NCBI GenBank assembly: GCA_024233395.1
Contig: JACKPR010000006.1
Span: forward strand, 1-46,585
Reading direction: 5' to 3'
DNA from: Chlamydiales bacterium
Lineage (GTDB): Bacteria; Chlamydiota; Chlamydiia; Chlamydiales; Simkaniaceae
Length of the DNA stretch: 46,585 bases
Below, one piece after another: positions 16,764-24,998 of this stretch (positions within the stretch are counted from its first letter, which is position 1; the number at the start of each line of letters is the position of its first letter). The position numbers and the translations under genes were made by a program. Under the pieces are notes generated by a model that was not told where the DNA came from, searched no databases, and worked only from the letters and a program-made list of their open reading frames with translations.

Positions 16764-18455
16764 ATGAAAAAGCCATTTGTGTTTTTGTTTCTTATTTTAG
16801 TTTTAGCATCGACTTATTTTGGATTGAAAAATCACTTTGGAATGGTCTCAACTCTACCAAAAGAATTGGGAGATCATCACGTTCAGAAAAAATTAAGAGA
16901 GCTGCATCCTCTTTTAGAAGATCAGATGATTGTTGCGATCGTTTTAGGAGGAGATCATCTTTCAGAAGTGGAAAGAAATCTAAATTCTATCACCTGTCAA
17001 ACCTATCCACACCATCGGATTATTTATATTGATAATGGATCAACAGATGGGACTTATGAAAAGGTTAAAGAGTTAAGCGGTGAAAACAAAATAGAGATCA
17101 TTCGCTATGAAGAAAAAAAACCGGTTCTTGAGATCCTCTATCCTTTGATTGGAAAATGCGATTCCCATGAGATTGTTGCTCTCATCGATGGGAAAGATTG
17201 GCTCTCTCATGAAAATGTATTTGATCATTTAAATTGTGTTTATGCAAATCCTGATGTTTGGATGACCTATTCACGTGCAATCTCTCATCCTGATTATCAA
17301 ATTGTAGAAGGGGAAATGTTCTCGGATACCGTTTTCCTTGAAAAGGGATTTCGTCAGAAAGAAAAGAAGCTACTATCTCCTCTCCTCACTTTTTATGCAG
17401 GATTTTTCAAACAGATTAAACTCCAAGATTTCTTGTATCATGGGGAATTTATTGATGAATGTCTTGACTTAACCCTTCAACTTCCTTTGGTGGAAATGGG
17501 TCCAGATCATATTCTTTTCATGGACGAGGTCAGTTATGTAAGAAATAGGGAAAATGAAACTGTCGATCATAAACTTCATCTTCAAAAAGTGGCAGCTATT
17601 GAGTCCCACCTTCGCTCTCTTTCTCCCTATTCCACTCTTTCCCACCTTCCCCTTGGATTAAATGCTCCCACGCATCATCGCTATAAAGCGGATGTGGTGA
17701 TTTTTTCTGAAGATAGTCCATTGCAACTCTATGCCTGTTTGGAATCTCTTTTTGCAAAGGTACGTGATATTAATGAAGTCTACGTCCTTTATAAGGGAGG
17801 AGATCATGAATTTCAAAGGGCCTATTTGAACCTCCAAAGTGAGTTTCATACTGTCCACTTCCTCAATGTTTGTGATTATCCTGGAAATGATTATAGGGCA
17901 CTGATTCACAAAGTTCTGGAAAATAAAAAACATGGTTCTCCCTTTGTTGTCTTTGGACCAGATCAGTTAGTTTTTGAAGAAAAAATGCGATTCCATGAGG
18001 CAATTGAAGCAATGGAAAAAGTTCATGCAGATCACTTTTTTATTACCCTTGAAGAAAAAGAACTGGAGACTTTACCAGCAGCAGTTCCTATCAATGAAGG
18101 AATTTATGCTTATCAAATGGGAGAAAAAGGAATAGAACAACCTTTTACCTTAGCCCTTTGCCGAAAAAACCTTTTTGAAAAATTAGAAGGAGTTTCTGAT
18201 CTTTCTTCATTTAAAAAACTTTGGAAAAAGACACTTACTCCTATGAGCGTTGCTCTCTTTTATGAAGAGAAAAAGACTTTGCCCCTAAACATCACTGAAG
18301 AGCCTTCTTCGAGTCAAAAGAAGGAATGGGGGCATAAGTTTATCGAAGGCTTTAAAATCGATCTCCCTTCATTAACATGTGAAATGGATGACCTAGAGAA
18401 AGGGGAGTACCCTTTAATTAAGCGGGAAAGACGGCGTCAGACCCAACGTGACTAA
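16764..18455 (+). CDS. Membrane-anchored family 2-type glycosyltransferase
   Basis: 563 residues from ATG 16764, chosen because GAGG lies just upstream and the protein then opens with a classic anchor, KKPFVFLFLILVLASTYFG. Residues about 55-130 form a GT-A nucleotide-sugar binding fold: MIVAIVLGGDHLSEVERNL, QTYPHHRIIYIDNGSTDGT, and a DxD-like acidic site, VALIDGKDWLS. The second half (from about 305, DVVIFSEDSPLQLYACLESL) repeats the opening pattern of a GT-A domain, so it may be a two-domain enzyme or carry an inactive second copy. The anchor suggests the catalytic part faces the periplasm or sits at the membrane. The sugar and acceptor cannot be told. It is tail to tail with the CT274-like TPR gene, 22 bases away. 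Confidence 0.75.
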   Translation: MKKPFVFLFLILVLASTYFGLKNHFGMVSTLPKELGDHHVQKKLRELHPLLEDQMIVAIVLGGDHLSEVERNLNSITCQTYPHHRIIYIDNGSTDGTYEKVKELSGENKIEIIRYEEKKPVLEILYPLIGKCDSHEIVALIDGKDWLSHENVFDHLNCVYANPDVWMTYSRAISHPDYQIVEGEMFSDTVFLEKGFRQKEKKLLSPLLTFYAGFFKQIKLQDFLYHGEFIDECLDLTLQLPLVEMGPDHILFMDEVSYVRNRENETVDHKLHLQKVAAIESHLRSLSPYSTLSHLPLGLNAPTHHRYKADVVIFSEDSPLQLYACLESLFAKVRDINEVYVLYKGGDHEFQRAYLNLQSEFHTVHFLNVCDYPGNDYRALIHKVLENKKHGSPFVVFGPDQLVFEEKMRFHEAIEAMEKVHADHFFITLEEKELETLPAAVPINEGIYAYQMGEKGIEQPFTLALCRKNLFEKLEGVSDLSSFKKLWKKTLTPMSVALFYEEKKTLPLNITEEPSSSQKKEWGHKFIEGFKIDLPSLTCEMDDLEKGEYPLIKRERRRQTQRD

Positions 18456-18458
18456 GGC

Positions 18459-18474
18459 GTGTAATTGATTACAC
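18459..18474. terminator. Short hairpin between convergent genes
   Basis: GTGTAAT (18459-18465) pairs with ATTACAC (18468-18474) around a two-base centre. It fills the 22-base gap between the convergent glycosyltransferase and TPR genes. No T-tract follows, so its termination role is uncertain. Confidence 0.35.
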
Positions 18475-18477
18475 ACC

Positions 18478-18873
18478 CTAACTATAAGCTAGAGTAAGTG
18501 CACGTGCCTGATCGGCAATATAAGAGTCTGAGCTACGTTCAAGCTTTGAAGCTTGAGAAAGGGCTTGTTTTTTGTACCCGAGAAGAAAAAGAGCTTTTGT
18601 CCGATTCAAAAGGGTGGGTCCGTGACTAGGATCCATAGCTAGTGCTTTTTCTAAAAAGTTTAGAGCTGAAAGATTATTTCCAACTTGGAGGTAAATACCT
18701 CCGAGAGTTTGAAGGTCATAAACGTTTTCATTGGGGAGAATCGCAAGGACTTCAAAGAATTTCAAAGCATGTTCATATTGTCCTTGTTTAATAAACGAAT
18801 AACCTGCAAAGCGAATATCTTCAATTTGATCTTCACTCCATCCTAATAATTCAATCCAGTTTGTTTGTGACAT
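18478..18873 (-). CDS. TPR protein, CT274-like (LcrH/SycD-type fold)
   Basis: 131 residues built of tetratricopeptide repeats: GYSFIKQGQYEHALKFFEVL, LGGIYLQVGNNLSALNFLEK and RTKALFLLGYKKQALSQASK, three repeats with the usual small/large residue spacing. The size and repeat number resemble the type III secretion chaperones LcrH/SycD. In Chlamydia the gene next to CT273 and beside dnaA2 is such a protein (CT274, from memory). It is cytosolic, with no signal peptide. It is transcribed away from the mraZ cluster, 12 bases after the CT273-like gene with which it surely forms an operon. Whether it serves as a secretion chaperone or a division-related adaptor is not known from sequence. Confidence 0.8.
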   Translation of the reverse strand: MSQTNWIELLGWSEDQIEDIRFAGYSFIKQGQYEHALKFFEVLAILPNENVYDLQTLGGIYLQVGNNLSALNFLEKALAMDPSHGPTLLNRTKALFLLGYKKQALSQASKLERSSDSYIADQARALTLAYS

Positions 18874-18885
18874 GAGTGGTCCTAA

Positions 18886-19404
18886 TTATCCTTTCTGATA
18901 TTGGCTGCGACGTGCATTGATTTCTATCATCATTGAATCAATCAGTTGAAGGTATTCTAAAAGAGCGATCAATGTTTTTGATTCACGAAGCTCATTTTCT
19001 TCTTCTCGTTCATCTTCCCAAGGATACTGAGAGCCTTGTCCAGCTTCTCGCCTTTTTTGGCGTGCTTGTTTTGATGTATTGACTTTATCCTTAATTTTTT
19101 CCATCTGAGCAGAGAGAAATTCATCCGATCCCAAAGAAGGAATCGACTGGTAAGTAAAAAGGCGCATTTTTTGAAGATTGTATCCTTTAGGGGATAATAA
19201 AAGAGCCCAAGGGGCAAATCGTTTGTTAATCTGAAAGAGGGTGTCGAATTCACTCGAAAAGGAAGGACTTGTGACATCAATCGTTGTTTGTCTGGAAATA
19301 AAAGGGGATTCTTTGATGAGAGATGCATCAAGAAACTTTTGATCCTGAGCCCAACGAACCGAGGTGTCAATTCCTAAGTTGTCAATTGTTTTAGCTTCTA
19401 CCAT
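18886..19404 (-). CDS. Conserved chlamydial protein, CT273-like
   Basis: 172 residues. It has no recognised domain; I assign it by position between the TPR gene and the mraZ/rsmH cluster, as CT273 in C. trachomatis. The sequence is soluble, with a central segment (FAPWALLLSPKGYNLQKMRLF) and a highly charged region (about 120-150, with many Arg, Lys and Glu, including EREEENELRESK) that should form a helix before the C-terminal helix LIALLEYLQLIDSMMIEINARR. Upstream, in the gap shared with mraZ, lie MraZ-box-like repeats on this strand (19608-19626), so it may be co-regulated with the division cluster. Confidence 0.7.
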   Translation of the reverse strand: MVEAKTIDNLGIDTSVRWAQDQKFLDASLIKESPFISRQTTIDVTSPSFSSEFDTLFQINKRFAPWALLLSPKGYNLQKMRLFTYQSIPSLGSDEFLSAQMEKIKDKVNTSKQARQKRREAGQGSQYPWEDEREEENELRESKTLIALLEYLQLIDSMMIEINARRSQYQKG

Positions 19405-19524
19405 GTCACTTTTACTTTGCTTCCGTTTCTCTTAGTTATACCTATGAATAGAATTATACCCAAGTCAATTTCATGGAGCTTAATGATCTTAAGAGGGGAA
19501 ACATGGTTGGTATGTGACGTGTTG

Positions 19525-19574
19525 TTCGACATATAGTGATCATATGTCGAAAATCTATGAAAAAATCGACATAT
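19525..19574. repeat. Triple palindromic motif TTCGACATAT in the CT273/mraZ gap
   Basis: TTCGACATAT (19525-19534) and its exact reverse complement ATATGTCGAA (19542-19551) flank a seven-base AGTGATC. A third copy, TCGACATAT, follows at 19566-19574. Three copies of one motif with dyad symmetry look like a dimeric regulator's operator. It lies between the CT273-like gene (minus) and mraZ (plus). Confidence 0.65.
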
Positions 19575-19607
19575 ATTTTGGTACTTATTTCGAAGTCTGT
19601 GAACAAC

Positions 19608-19747
19608 TTTTCCACAGATTTCCACTTTTAGTTTTTTGCTTATTTTAAGTAACTTATGAAATTAATAAACACAAATATGCGCTGTTTTTCGACAAAAAGA
19701 TTGCTCATTTTAAAAGTGGGTGATAGGATGTGGAAATAAGTGGAAAA
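19608..19747. promoter_or_regulatory. MraZ-box-like (or DnaA-box-like) repeats upstream of mraZ
   Basis: Directly before mraZ, the unit (A/T)GTGG occurs three times: AAGTGG at 19714, ATGTGG at 19728 and AAGTGG at 19738, the last two exactly 10 bases apart. Two more copies in the opposite orientation, TTTTCCACA (19608-19616) and ATTTCCACT (19618-19626), are also 10 bases apart. MraZ proteins bind tandem short GTGG/TGGG-type repeats about one helical turn apart in their own promoters, which fits. TTTTCCACA also resembles a DnaA box. No convincing -35/-10 pair is visible for mraZ. Confidence 0.55.
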
Positions 19748-19764
19748 AATAACGCACGATTGTG

Positions 19765-20295
19765 ATGAAGAACTTCTTTTTTAACGGATCTACCCATTCA
19801 AAGCTTGACGACAAGAATCGTTTTGTCTTGCCGCAACAGATGCGTTATGGCCTTATTGAAAATGGAGCTTTAGAGTTTACCATTGCTTTAGGCCTAGGTG
19901 GATCTCTTGCGATTTATAAAAGAAGTGACATCGATCGTATCGTTAAAAAATTCCAAGCAAAACAACATGTTGCAAAGTATCAAAAATTCTTCACGCTTTT
20001 CTTTTCCACTCTCCACCACTGCACATGTGATAAGTTAGGACGCGTTGTTCTCCCCCCTGTTCTTAAGAAAGCAGCTAAGATCCAGAGTGAAATTGTGATT
20101 GCAGGTGTTCTCAATAAGATCGAGATTTGGCCTAAAGAGAAATATGAGCTCGATCTTGAGGCCTTCTTAGAAGGGGAAGATGGAAATTTAGCCCAGATGA
20201 CCGAAGAAGCTTTTGCTCTTTTAGATGAAAGTGATGATGAAAAACATCTCGCTTCGCTATCTACTGCTGAACAAGAAGAGTACGAGACGATTTAA
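19765..20295 (+). CDS. mraZ: Transcriptional regulator MraZ
   Basis: 176 residues from ATG 19765 (a GTG lies one codon before). It has the two AbrB-like half-domains of MraZ, with the DNA-contact loops LDDKNRFVLPQQMR (about residues 15-28) and CDKLGRVVLPPVLKK (about 91-105). The first has Asn where the usual motif has Gly (DxKGR). The acidic C-terminal tail (about 135-176) makes it longer than the usual 145 or so residues. MraZ controls the division and cell-wall cluster that it heads, usually as a repressor binding repeats in its own promoter; such repeats lie at 19714-19743. Its stop shares one base with the rsmH start, so translation is probably coupled. There is no clear ribosome site. 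Confidence 0.9.
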   Translation: MKNFFFNGSTHSKLDDKNRFVLPQQMRYGLIENGALEFTIALGLGGSLAIYKRSDIDRIVKKFQAKQHVAKYQKFFTLFFSTLHHCTCDKLGRVVLPPVLKKAAKIQSEIVIAGVLNKIEIWPKEKYELDLEAFLEGEDGNLAQMTEEAFALLDESDDEKHLASLSTAEQEEYETI

Positions 20296-21211
20296 TGAAG
20301 CATATTCCGGTCATGTTAAAAGAGAGCTTGGAGATTTTCCAAGGACAAAAACTCTCTTCGTTTTTTGACGGAACGCTGGGTGCTGGTGGTTTTGCTAGAG
20401 CTTTACTTGAAGCTCATCCAGAAATTGAGACCTATTATGGATGTGATCAAGACAACAATGCTTTAAAGCTAGCAAAAGAGAACCTCAAGGAGTTTGAAGG
20501 AAAAGTAGAGTTTATTCACTCAAATTTTAGCTTCGTAAAAGAAGTCTTAGAAGAGCGAGGAGTAACTCAGATCGACGGTTTTTTTTTGATTTGGGAGTGT
20601 CATCAATGCAATTAGATGAGAAAGAAAGAGGGTTTAGTTTTTTGCGCGAAGGACCATTAGATATGCGTATGGATCCGACCACGGGAGTGACGGCAAGAGA
20701 AATCGTGAACAAATGGTCTGAGAAAGACCTAGGAAAACTTTTCCTAGAGTATGGCGAAGAACGTCAGTGGAGAAAAGCTGCACGTGCAATTGTTGAAGCG
20801 CGTCGAAAAAAGGCAATAGAAACAACAACTGAACTTGCTGAAATCCTCTCAGATGCCATTGGGAGATCAAAAAAGAAGCTTCATCCTGCAACTCTTGTTT
20901 TTCAAGCGTTAAGAATTAGTGTAAACCGTGAGTTAGAATCGGTGGAAAAAGGGGTTAAAGAAGCGATTCATATCTTAGCTCCAGGAGGTCGCATTGGAGT
21001 CCTTTCTTTTCATCGTTTAGAAGATCGCATTGTGAAGAACCTTTTTAGAGCAGCTTCGAAGCCGATCAAAAAGATGATGGATATGAAGGAATCTCATCTT
21101 TATCCCATGCTTAAACTTTTAAGCAAAAAACCTCTCATCCCAAGCCTCCATGAGGCGCGTTCGAATCGAAGAGCTCGGAGTGCTAAATTGCGCGCTTGTG
21201 AAAAGATGTAA
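20295..21211 (+). CDS. rsmH: 16S rRNA m4C1402 methyltransferase RsmH (MraW), frameshifted
   Basis: RsmH methylates N4 of C1402 in 16S rRNA. The first frame (from ATG 20295) gives MKHIPVMLKESLEIF and the SAM-binding loop FFDGTLGAGGFA. It breaks in a T-run at 20579-20587, and the +1-related frame resumes at once with DLGVSSMQLDEKERGFSF, PLDMRMDPTTG, the conserved VLSFHRLEDRIVK and the C-terminal NRRARSAKLRA. One extra T restores FFFDLGVSS, the family pattern, and gives a 305-residue protein of normal length. The spacing of all motifs is normal, so this is a single-base event, not decay. It sits between mraZ and ftsL as in most bacteria (CT272 in C. trachomatis). Confidence 0.9.
20579..20587 (+). 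other. Homopolymer frameshift site in rsmH (U9 in mRNA)
   Basis: The run has nine T. Ten keep the frame: DGFFFDLGVSS matches the family pattern DG-three residues-DLGVSS. Identical in length to the T9 run that breaks nqrB, but needing the opposite change. Confidence 0.85.
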
Positions 21212-21222
21212 GGACGCTAAAG

Positions 21223-21519
21223 GTGAGCAAGGGGTTACTCATTCGGCTTCTCATCTGTATCTTTATTTTAGGGGGCTTTCTTTATACCTATATCGATAGA
21301 CAAAATGATTTGACGGAGCTAAAAATGGAAATCCCTAAGCTTGTTAAATCTTTAAAGCAATTAGAAGAAGAAAATGCTCATCTTTCTCTTGAAATTGAAC
21401 GGCTAGAAAGCCCTGATCGGTTGATTAAGCTTTTAAGACAAAAAGAATATTCTCACTTAAGGTATCCTTACGTTGATGAAATTCTTAAAGTGGATAGAGG
21501 AAGTCCTTTGGAGAAGTGA
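21223..21519 (+). CDS. ftsL: FtsL-like cell division protein
   Basis: 98 residues. A single N-terminal membrane segment (about 5-24, LLIRLLICIFILGGFLYTYI) is followed by a coiled coil (about 28-65, with LTELKMEIPKLVKSLKQLEE) and a short C-terminal part, ESPDRLIKLLRQKEYSHL, of the type seen in FtsL/DivIC proteins. FtsL bridges FtsB/FtsQ-type partners to the FtsW-FtsI septal synthase. Position between rsmH and ftsI and the size confirm it (CT271 in C. trachomatis). The start is GTG 21223 with AAGGA upstream. Its stop TGA overlaps the ATG of ftsI. Confidence 0.85.
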   Translation: MSKGLLIRLLICIFILGGFLYTYIDRQNDLTELKMEIPKLVKSLKQLEEENAHLSLEIERLESPDRLIKLLRQKEYSHLRYPYVDEILKVDRGSPLEK

Positions 21520-23501
21520 TGGAGAAGCTTGAATCTAAAGATTTTCGTCGTCTCTTTTTTCTTGCGATCATGATGCTTATACTGTTTTGCTTCATCATTT
21601 TTCAATTTTACAAACTCCAAATCATTGAAGGGGCTAAGTGGGAAAAGCAAGCGAGAGCTCAACATCAGTTTTCATTAATAGAACCCTATAAAAGGGGACG
21701 CTTTATTGTCACGAATGAACTGAAAAAAGGACATCCAGATAAAGAAACTGCCCTTGTTTTTGATGTCAAAAAATATCATCTCTTTATTGATCCGATTTCA
21801 ATTCCAGACGATTATCGAGAAGATATTTCTCTTAAAATTGGGGAACATCTTTCGTTAGATTGGAAAGAAAAAAACTTTATCCGACAGCAGTTTGATAAAA
21901 AATCTCGCAGTCGACGTTTAAAGATGTGGGTCAATGAAGAAGACAAAGAACTCTTACTCTCCTGGTGGCGTCCTTTTGCTCGTTGGAAGAAAATTCCTTC
22001 TAATGCCTTGTATTTTGAAGAGGATTACCAACGCGCTTATCCCTATGGAAAGCTTTTAGGAAATGTTCTCCATACCGTGAGAGATGATCGCGATGTTGAA
22101 ACAAAAAAAGCGCTTCCCACAGGAGGACTTGAGCTCACTTTTGATGCATACCTCCAAGGAAATCCAGGGAAACGACTTCTTCTTCGCTCACCAGGCCAAG
22201 CTTTGGAAGGAGGACTTCTAGTGAATCATCCAGAAGATGGGGCCGATGTTTATTTAACAATTGATCATTACATCCAAGCAATCGCTGAAGAGGAAGTTGA
22301 GAGAGCTGTCAAGAATTCCGGTGCAAAAAGTGGTTGGGCAGTGATGATGAACCCAAATACTGGGGAGATTTATGCCTTAGCTCAATATCCATTTTTTGAT
22401 CCATCAGAGTACCGCAAATATTACAATGACCCTGAACTTCTTCCCGCAACAAAAGTTCGAGCTATTACCGACTGCTTTGAACCGGGATCAACGATGAAGC
22501 CCATTTCTGTGGCGATTGCTCTCATGGCAAATGATGAACTGATAAGGCAAGGAAAAGAATCTATTTTCGATCCAAAAGATATGATTCCTGTTCATGATGG
22601 GCATTTTCCTGGAAGAAAAAATCCTATTCGTGATGTTGGAACGCATCATTATCTAAATATGTATTTGGCTATCCAAAAGTCCTCTAATATCTATGTAGCA
22701 AAGCTCATTCAACGTGTCGTCGGAACCTTAGGAGATGAATGGTATCGGAAGCAGTTAGAGGAGGTCTTTGGTTTTGGGGTGCCAACAGAGATCGAACTCC
22801 CTTCAGAAAGTCCGGGTTTATTGCCCTCTCCTGCGAAGACCTATGAAAGTGGAAAGCTTCAATGGTCTACGCCAACACCCTACTCTCTTTCCTTTGGTTA
22901 CAACCTCTTATCTAATAGTATGCAACTTCTTCGTGCTTATGCGGTCATGATTAATGGAGGCTATCGTGTTAAACCGACTCTTGTAAAAAAAATTGTAAAG
23001 GATGATCGGGTGATTTTTGATCATTCTAATGAAGAATTCGACCAAGTTTTTAATCCTGAAATTAGCCGAGAAATCATTTATGCTTTAAAATCAGTCACCA
23101 AACCTGGAGGAGGGGGATCGCGTGCAGATATTCCCGGGTATACCGAAGGGGGAAAATCAGGAACAACGGAGAAAATTATAAAAGGGACCTACTCGAAAAA
23201 GCATCATTATTCAAGCTTTATTGGCTTTACTCCAGCTTCGAAACCGAAGTTTCTTTTATATGTGGCCATTGATGAACCTGAGTATCGTTACATGCCAGGA
23301 ATTGGAAAGACCTATTTTGGAGGGCGGTGTGCTGCACCGGCTTTTCGACATATTATGGAAAAAACCTATAAGTACTTGGGGATTCCTCCTGATGATCCCC
23401 ATGGTTTTCCTACAGGACATCCCGATGCAGATCCAGAAAAAGCTGATTGGAGTGAGCAAGTGAATATCCTCAAACAACTATATAGTGATTGGAATAGATG
23501 A
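21519..23501 (+). CDS. ftsI: Penicillin-binding protein 3 / FtsI transpeptidase
   Basis: 660 residues. An N-terminal membrane segment (about 12-32) is followed by the dimerisation domain and the transpeptidase domain with all three motifs: S324-x-x-K327 in GSTMKPIS, S388-S-N390 in KSSNIY, and K546-S-G-T in GGKSGTTEK. This is the class B PBP that cross-links septal peptidoglycan, consistent with the transient division-site ring of chlamydiae. The segment at 230-260 before the catalytic domain holds GGLLVNHPEDGADVYLTID, typical for the family. The start ATG 21519 overlaps the ftsL stop by one base, with GGAG upstream. The C-terminal Asp/Pro-rich tail (PPDDPHGFPTGHPDADPEK) is unusual. Confidence 0.95.
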   Translation: MEKLESKDFRRLFFLAIMMLILFCFIIFQFYKLQIIEGAKWEKQARAQHQFSLIEPYKRGRFIVTNELKKGHPDKETALVFDVKKYHLFIDPISIPDDYREDISLKIGEHLSLDWKEKNFIRQQFDKKSRSRRLKMWVNEEDKELLLSWWRPFARWKKIPSNALYFEEDYQRAYPYGKLLGNVLHTVRDDRDVETKKALPTGGLELTFDAYLQGNPGKRLLLRSPGQALEGGLLVNHPEDGADVYLTIDHYIQAIAEEEVERAVKNSGAKSGWAVMMNPNTGEIYALAQYPFFDPSEYRKYYNDPELLPATKVRAITDCFEPGSTMKPISVAIALMANDELIRQGKESIFDPKDMIPVHDGHFPGRKNPIRDVGTHHYLNMYLAIQKSSNIYVAKLIQRVVGTLGDEWYRKQLEEVFGFGVPTEIELPSESPGLLPSPAKTYESGKLQWSTPTPYSLSFGYNLLSNSMQLLRAYAVMINGGYRVKPTLVKKIVKDDRVIFDHSNEEFDQVFNPEISREIIYALKSVTKPGGGGSRADIPGYTEGGKSGTTEKIIKGTYSKKHHYSSFIGFTPASKPKFLLYVAIDEPEYRYMPGIGKTYFGGRCAAPAFRHIMEKTYKYLGIPPDDPHGFPTGHPDADPEKADWSEQVNILKQLYSDWNR

Positions 23502-23548
23502 GACAAAAGATACAGAAAATAAGTACTTTCTAATAGGGGGATCGTTTT

Positions 23549-24952
23549 ATGAAATTAAAGAAGTTAGTTAAAGATCTCGATGTTGAGGTGAAAGGGAGCA
23601 AGGAAGTGGAAGTGACTGGAATTTCCTCTCACTCACAATTTATTACTCCTGGAAGCTTATTCATTGCAAAAAAGGGGAAAACATTTGATGGGAGCGAATT
23701 TATTTCTAAAGCTATTGAAACAGGGGCTGTAGCAGTTCTCACCGATATTTATAACCCCTTTTTGCAAGGGATTGTTCAAATTGTCACTTCCGATGTGAAT
23801 AAACTCGAAGCGCTCTTAGCTAAACGTTATTATGAAACCGAAAAAAACTCCCTCTATTTGATAGGGATTACAGGTACGAATGGAAAGACAACAACGGCCT
23901 ACATCATTCAACATCTTCTTCCTCATTTTGGTCTCATGGGAACGATTGAAACCATTATGGGAAAACAACGATTTCAAGCACAACTCACAACAGCAGATGT
24001 TGTGACCAATCATAAAACCCTTCGTGAAATGGCCGATCAAGGGCTTAAAGGTGCTGTTATGGAAGTGACTTCCCATGCGTTAGATCAAAATCGGGTGGGA
24101 GAAATACAGTTTGATTTGGCGATTTTTACAAATCTTTCTCAAGATCATCTCGATTATCATGGGACTATGGATGAGTATTTTAAAACAAAACTTAAGCTTT
24201 TTGAAAAGGCGCATGCTAAAATTTATAACCTAGATGACCCGAGAGCAAAAGAGTTTCATGAAGGAATGACTTTTGGGATTCGTACCCCTGCGGATCTTCA
24301 AGCAAAAAACATTCAGTTTTCTTTAGAAGGAACAACATTTGATCTTCATATGAATGGAAAAGTTTTTCCAATGCGAAGTCCATTGATAGGGGAATATAAT
24401 GTCTACAATGTTTTAGCAGCACTAGCAGCAGGTCTTAAAAAAGGAGAGCGCCTATCTACTCTTCAAAAAAGACTGGAAACATTTCCTGGAGTTCCTGGGA
24501 GGTTAGAACGGATTGAGAATCCAAAAGGGATTCACCTTTTTGTCGATTTTGCTCATACCCCCGAAGCTCTTTCCAGTATTCTCCAAACATTACATGCCTT
24601 TAAAAAGGGGCGCATCATTACCATTTTTGGGTGTGGAGGAGACCGAGACCGAGATAAACGACCTAAGATGGGCAGGATTGCCGAAAGGTATTCCGATCAA
24701 CTGATCGTTACTTCTGATAATCCTCGTTCAGAAGATCCTGAGATGATTTGTAAAGAGGTAGCAGCAGGACTTTCAAGAGAACCGATCATTGAAGTAGATC
24801 GCCGCTCAGCAATCGAGAGGGGAATCTTTATGGCGAAAAAAAATGACATTGTGTTGATCGCAGGAAGAGGGCACGAACCCTTTCAAAAGATCAAAGGTCG
24901 CCTCCTCCCTTTTGATGATCGAGAAGTGGCTAGGGAAATTGCTGCAAATTGA
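23549..24952 (+). CDS. murE: UDP-MurNAc-tripeptide synthetase MurE (meso-diaminopimelate type)
   Basis: 467 residues. The Mur ligase ATP loop is GTNGKTTTAYI (from residue 109). The central domain has TTADVVTNH, EVTSHALDQNRV and the C-terminal Mur domain starts at VPGRLERIENP with VDFAHTPEAL. The amino-acid selectivity motif DNPR is present (from residue 390, SDNPRSEDPE), which marks addition of meso-diaminopimelate instead of lysine. It catalyses the third peptide addition to UDP-MurNAc-dipeptide in the cytoplasm. It starts at ATG 23549 after AGGGGGATC, 47 bases after ftsI, and is followed by amiA. The order ftsI-murE-amiA matches CT270-CT269-CT268. Confidence 0.95.
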   Translation: MKLKKLVKDLDVEVKGSKEVEVTGISSHSQFITPGSLFIAKKGKTFDGSEFISKAIETGAVAVLTDIYNPFLQGIVQIVTSDVNKLEALLAKRYYETEKNSLYLIGITGTNGKTTTAYIIQHLLPHFGLMGTIETIMGKQRFQAQLTTADVVTNHKTLREMADQGLKGAVMEVTSHALDQNRVGEIQFDLAIFTNLSQDHLDYHGTMDEYFKTKLKLFEKAHAKIYNLDDPRAKEFHEGMTFGIRTPADLQAKNIQFSLEGTTFDLHMNGKVFPMRSPLIGEYNVYNVLAALAAGLKKGERLSTLQKRLETFPGVPGRLERIENPKGIHLFVDFAHTPEALSSILQTLHAFKKGRIITIFGCGGDRDRDKRPKMGRIAERYSDQLIVTSDNPRSEDPEMICKEVAAGLSREPIIEVDRRSAIERGIFMAKKNDIVLIAGRGHEPFQKIKGRLLPFDDREVAREIAAN

Positions 24953-24998
24953 GATTTCTCATTTGACGTCTGAGTTATAAACCGGCTAAAATATTTTC

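Noticed and set aside
19430..19460. Promoter TTGACT/TATAAT upstream of the CT273-like gene
   Set aside because: The two hexamers are only four bases apart, so they cannot serve one promoter; no partner at 16-18 bases was convincing.
19525..19747. Replication origin (oriC) between the CT273-like gene and mraZ
   Set aside because: DnaA-box-like sites and palindromes are present, but the sites fit MraZ boxes at least as well, and there is no clear AT-rich unwinding element beside a box array. GC skew could not be computed here.
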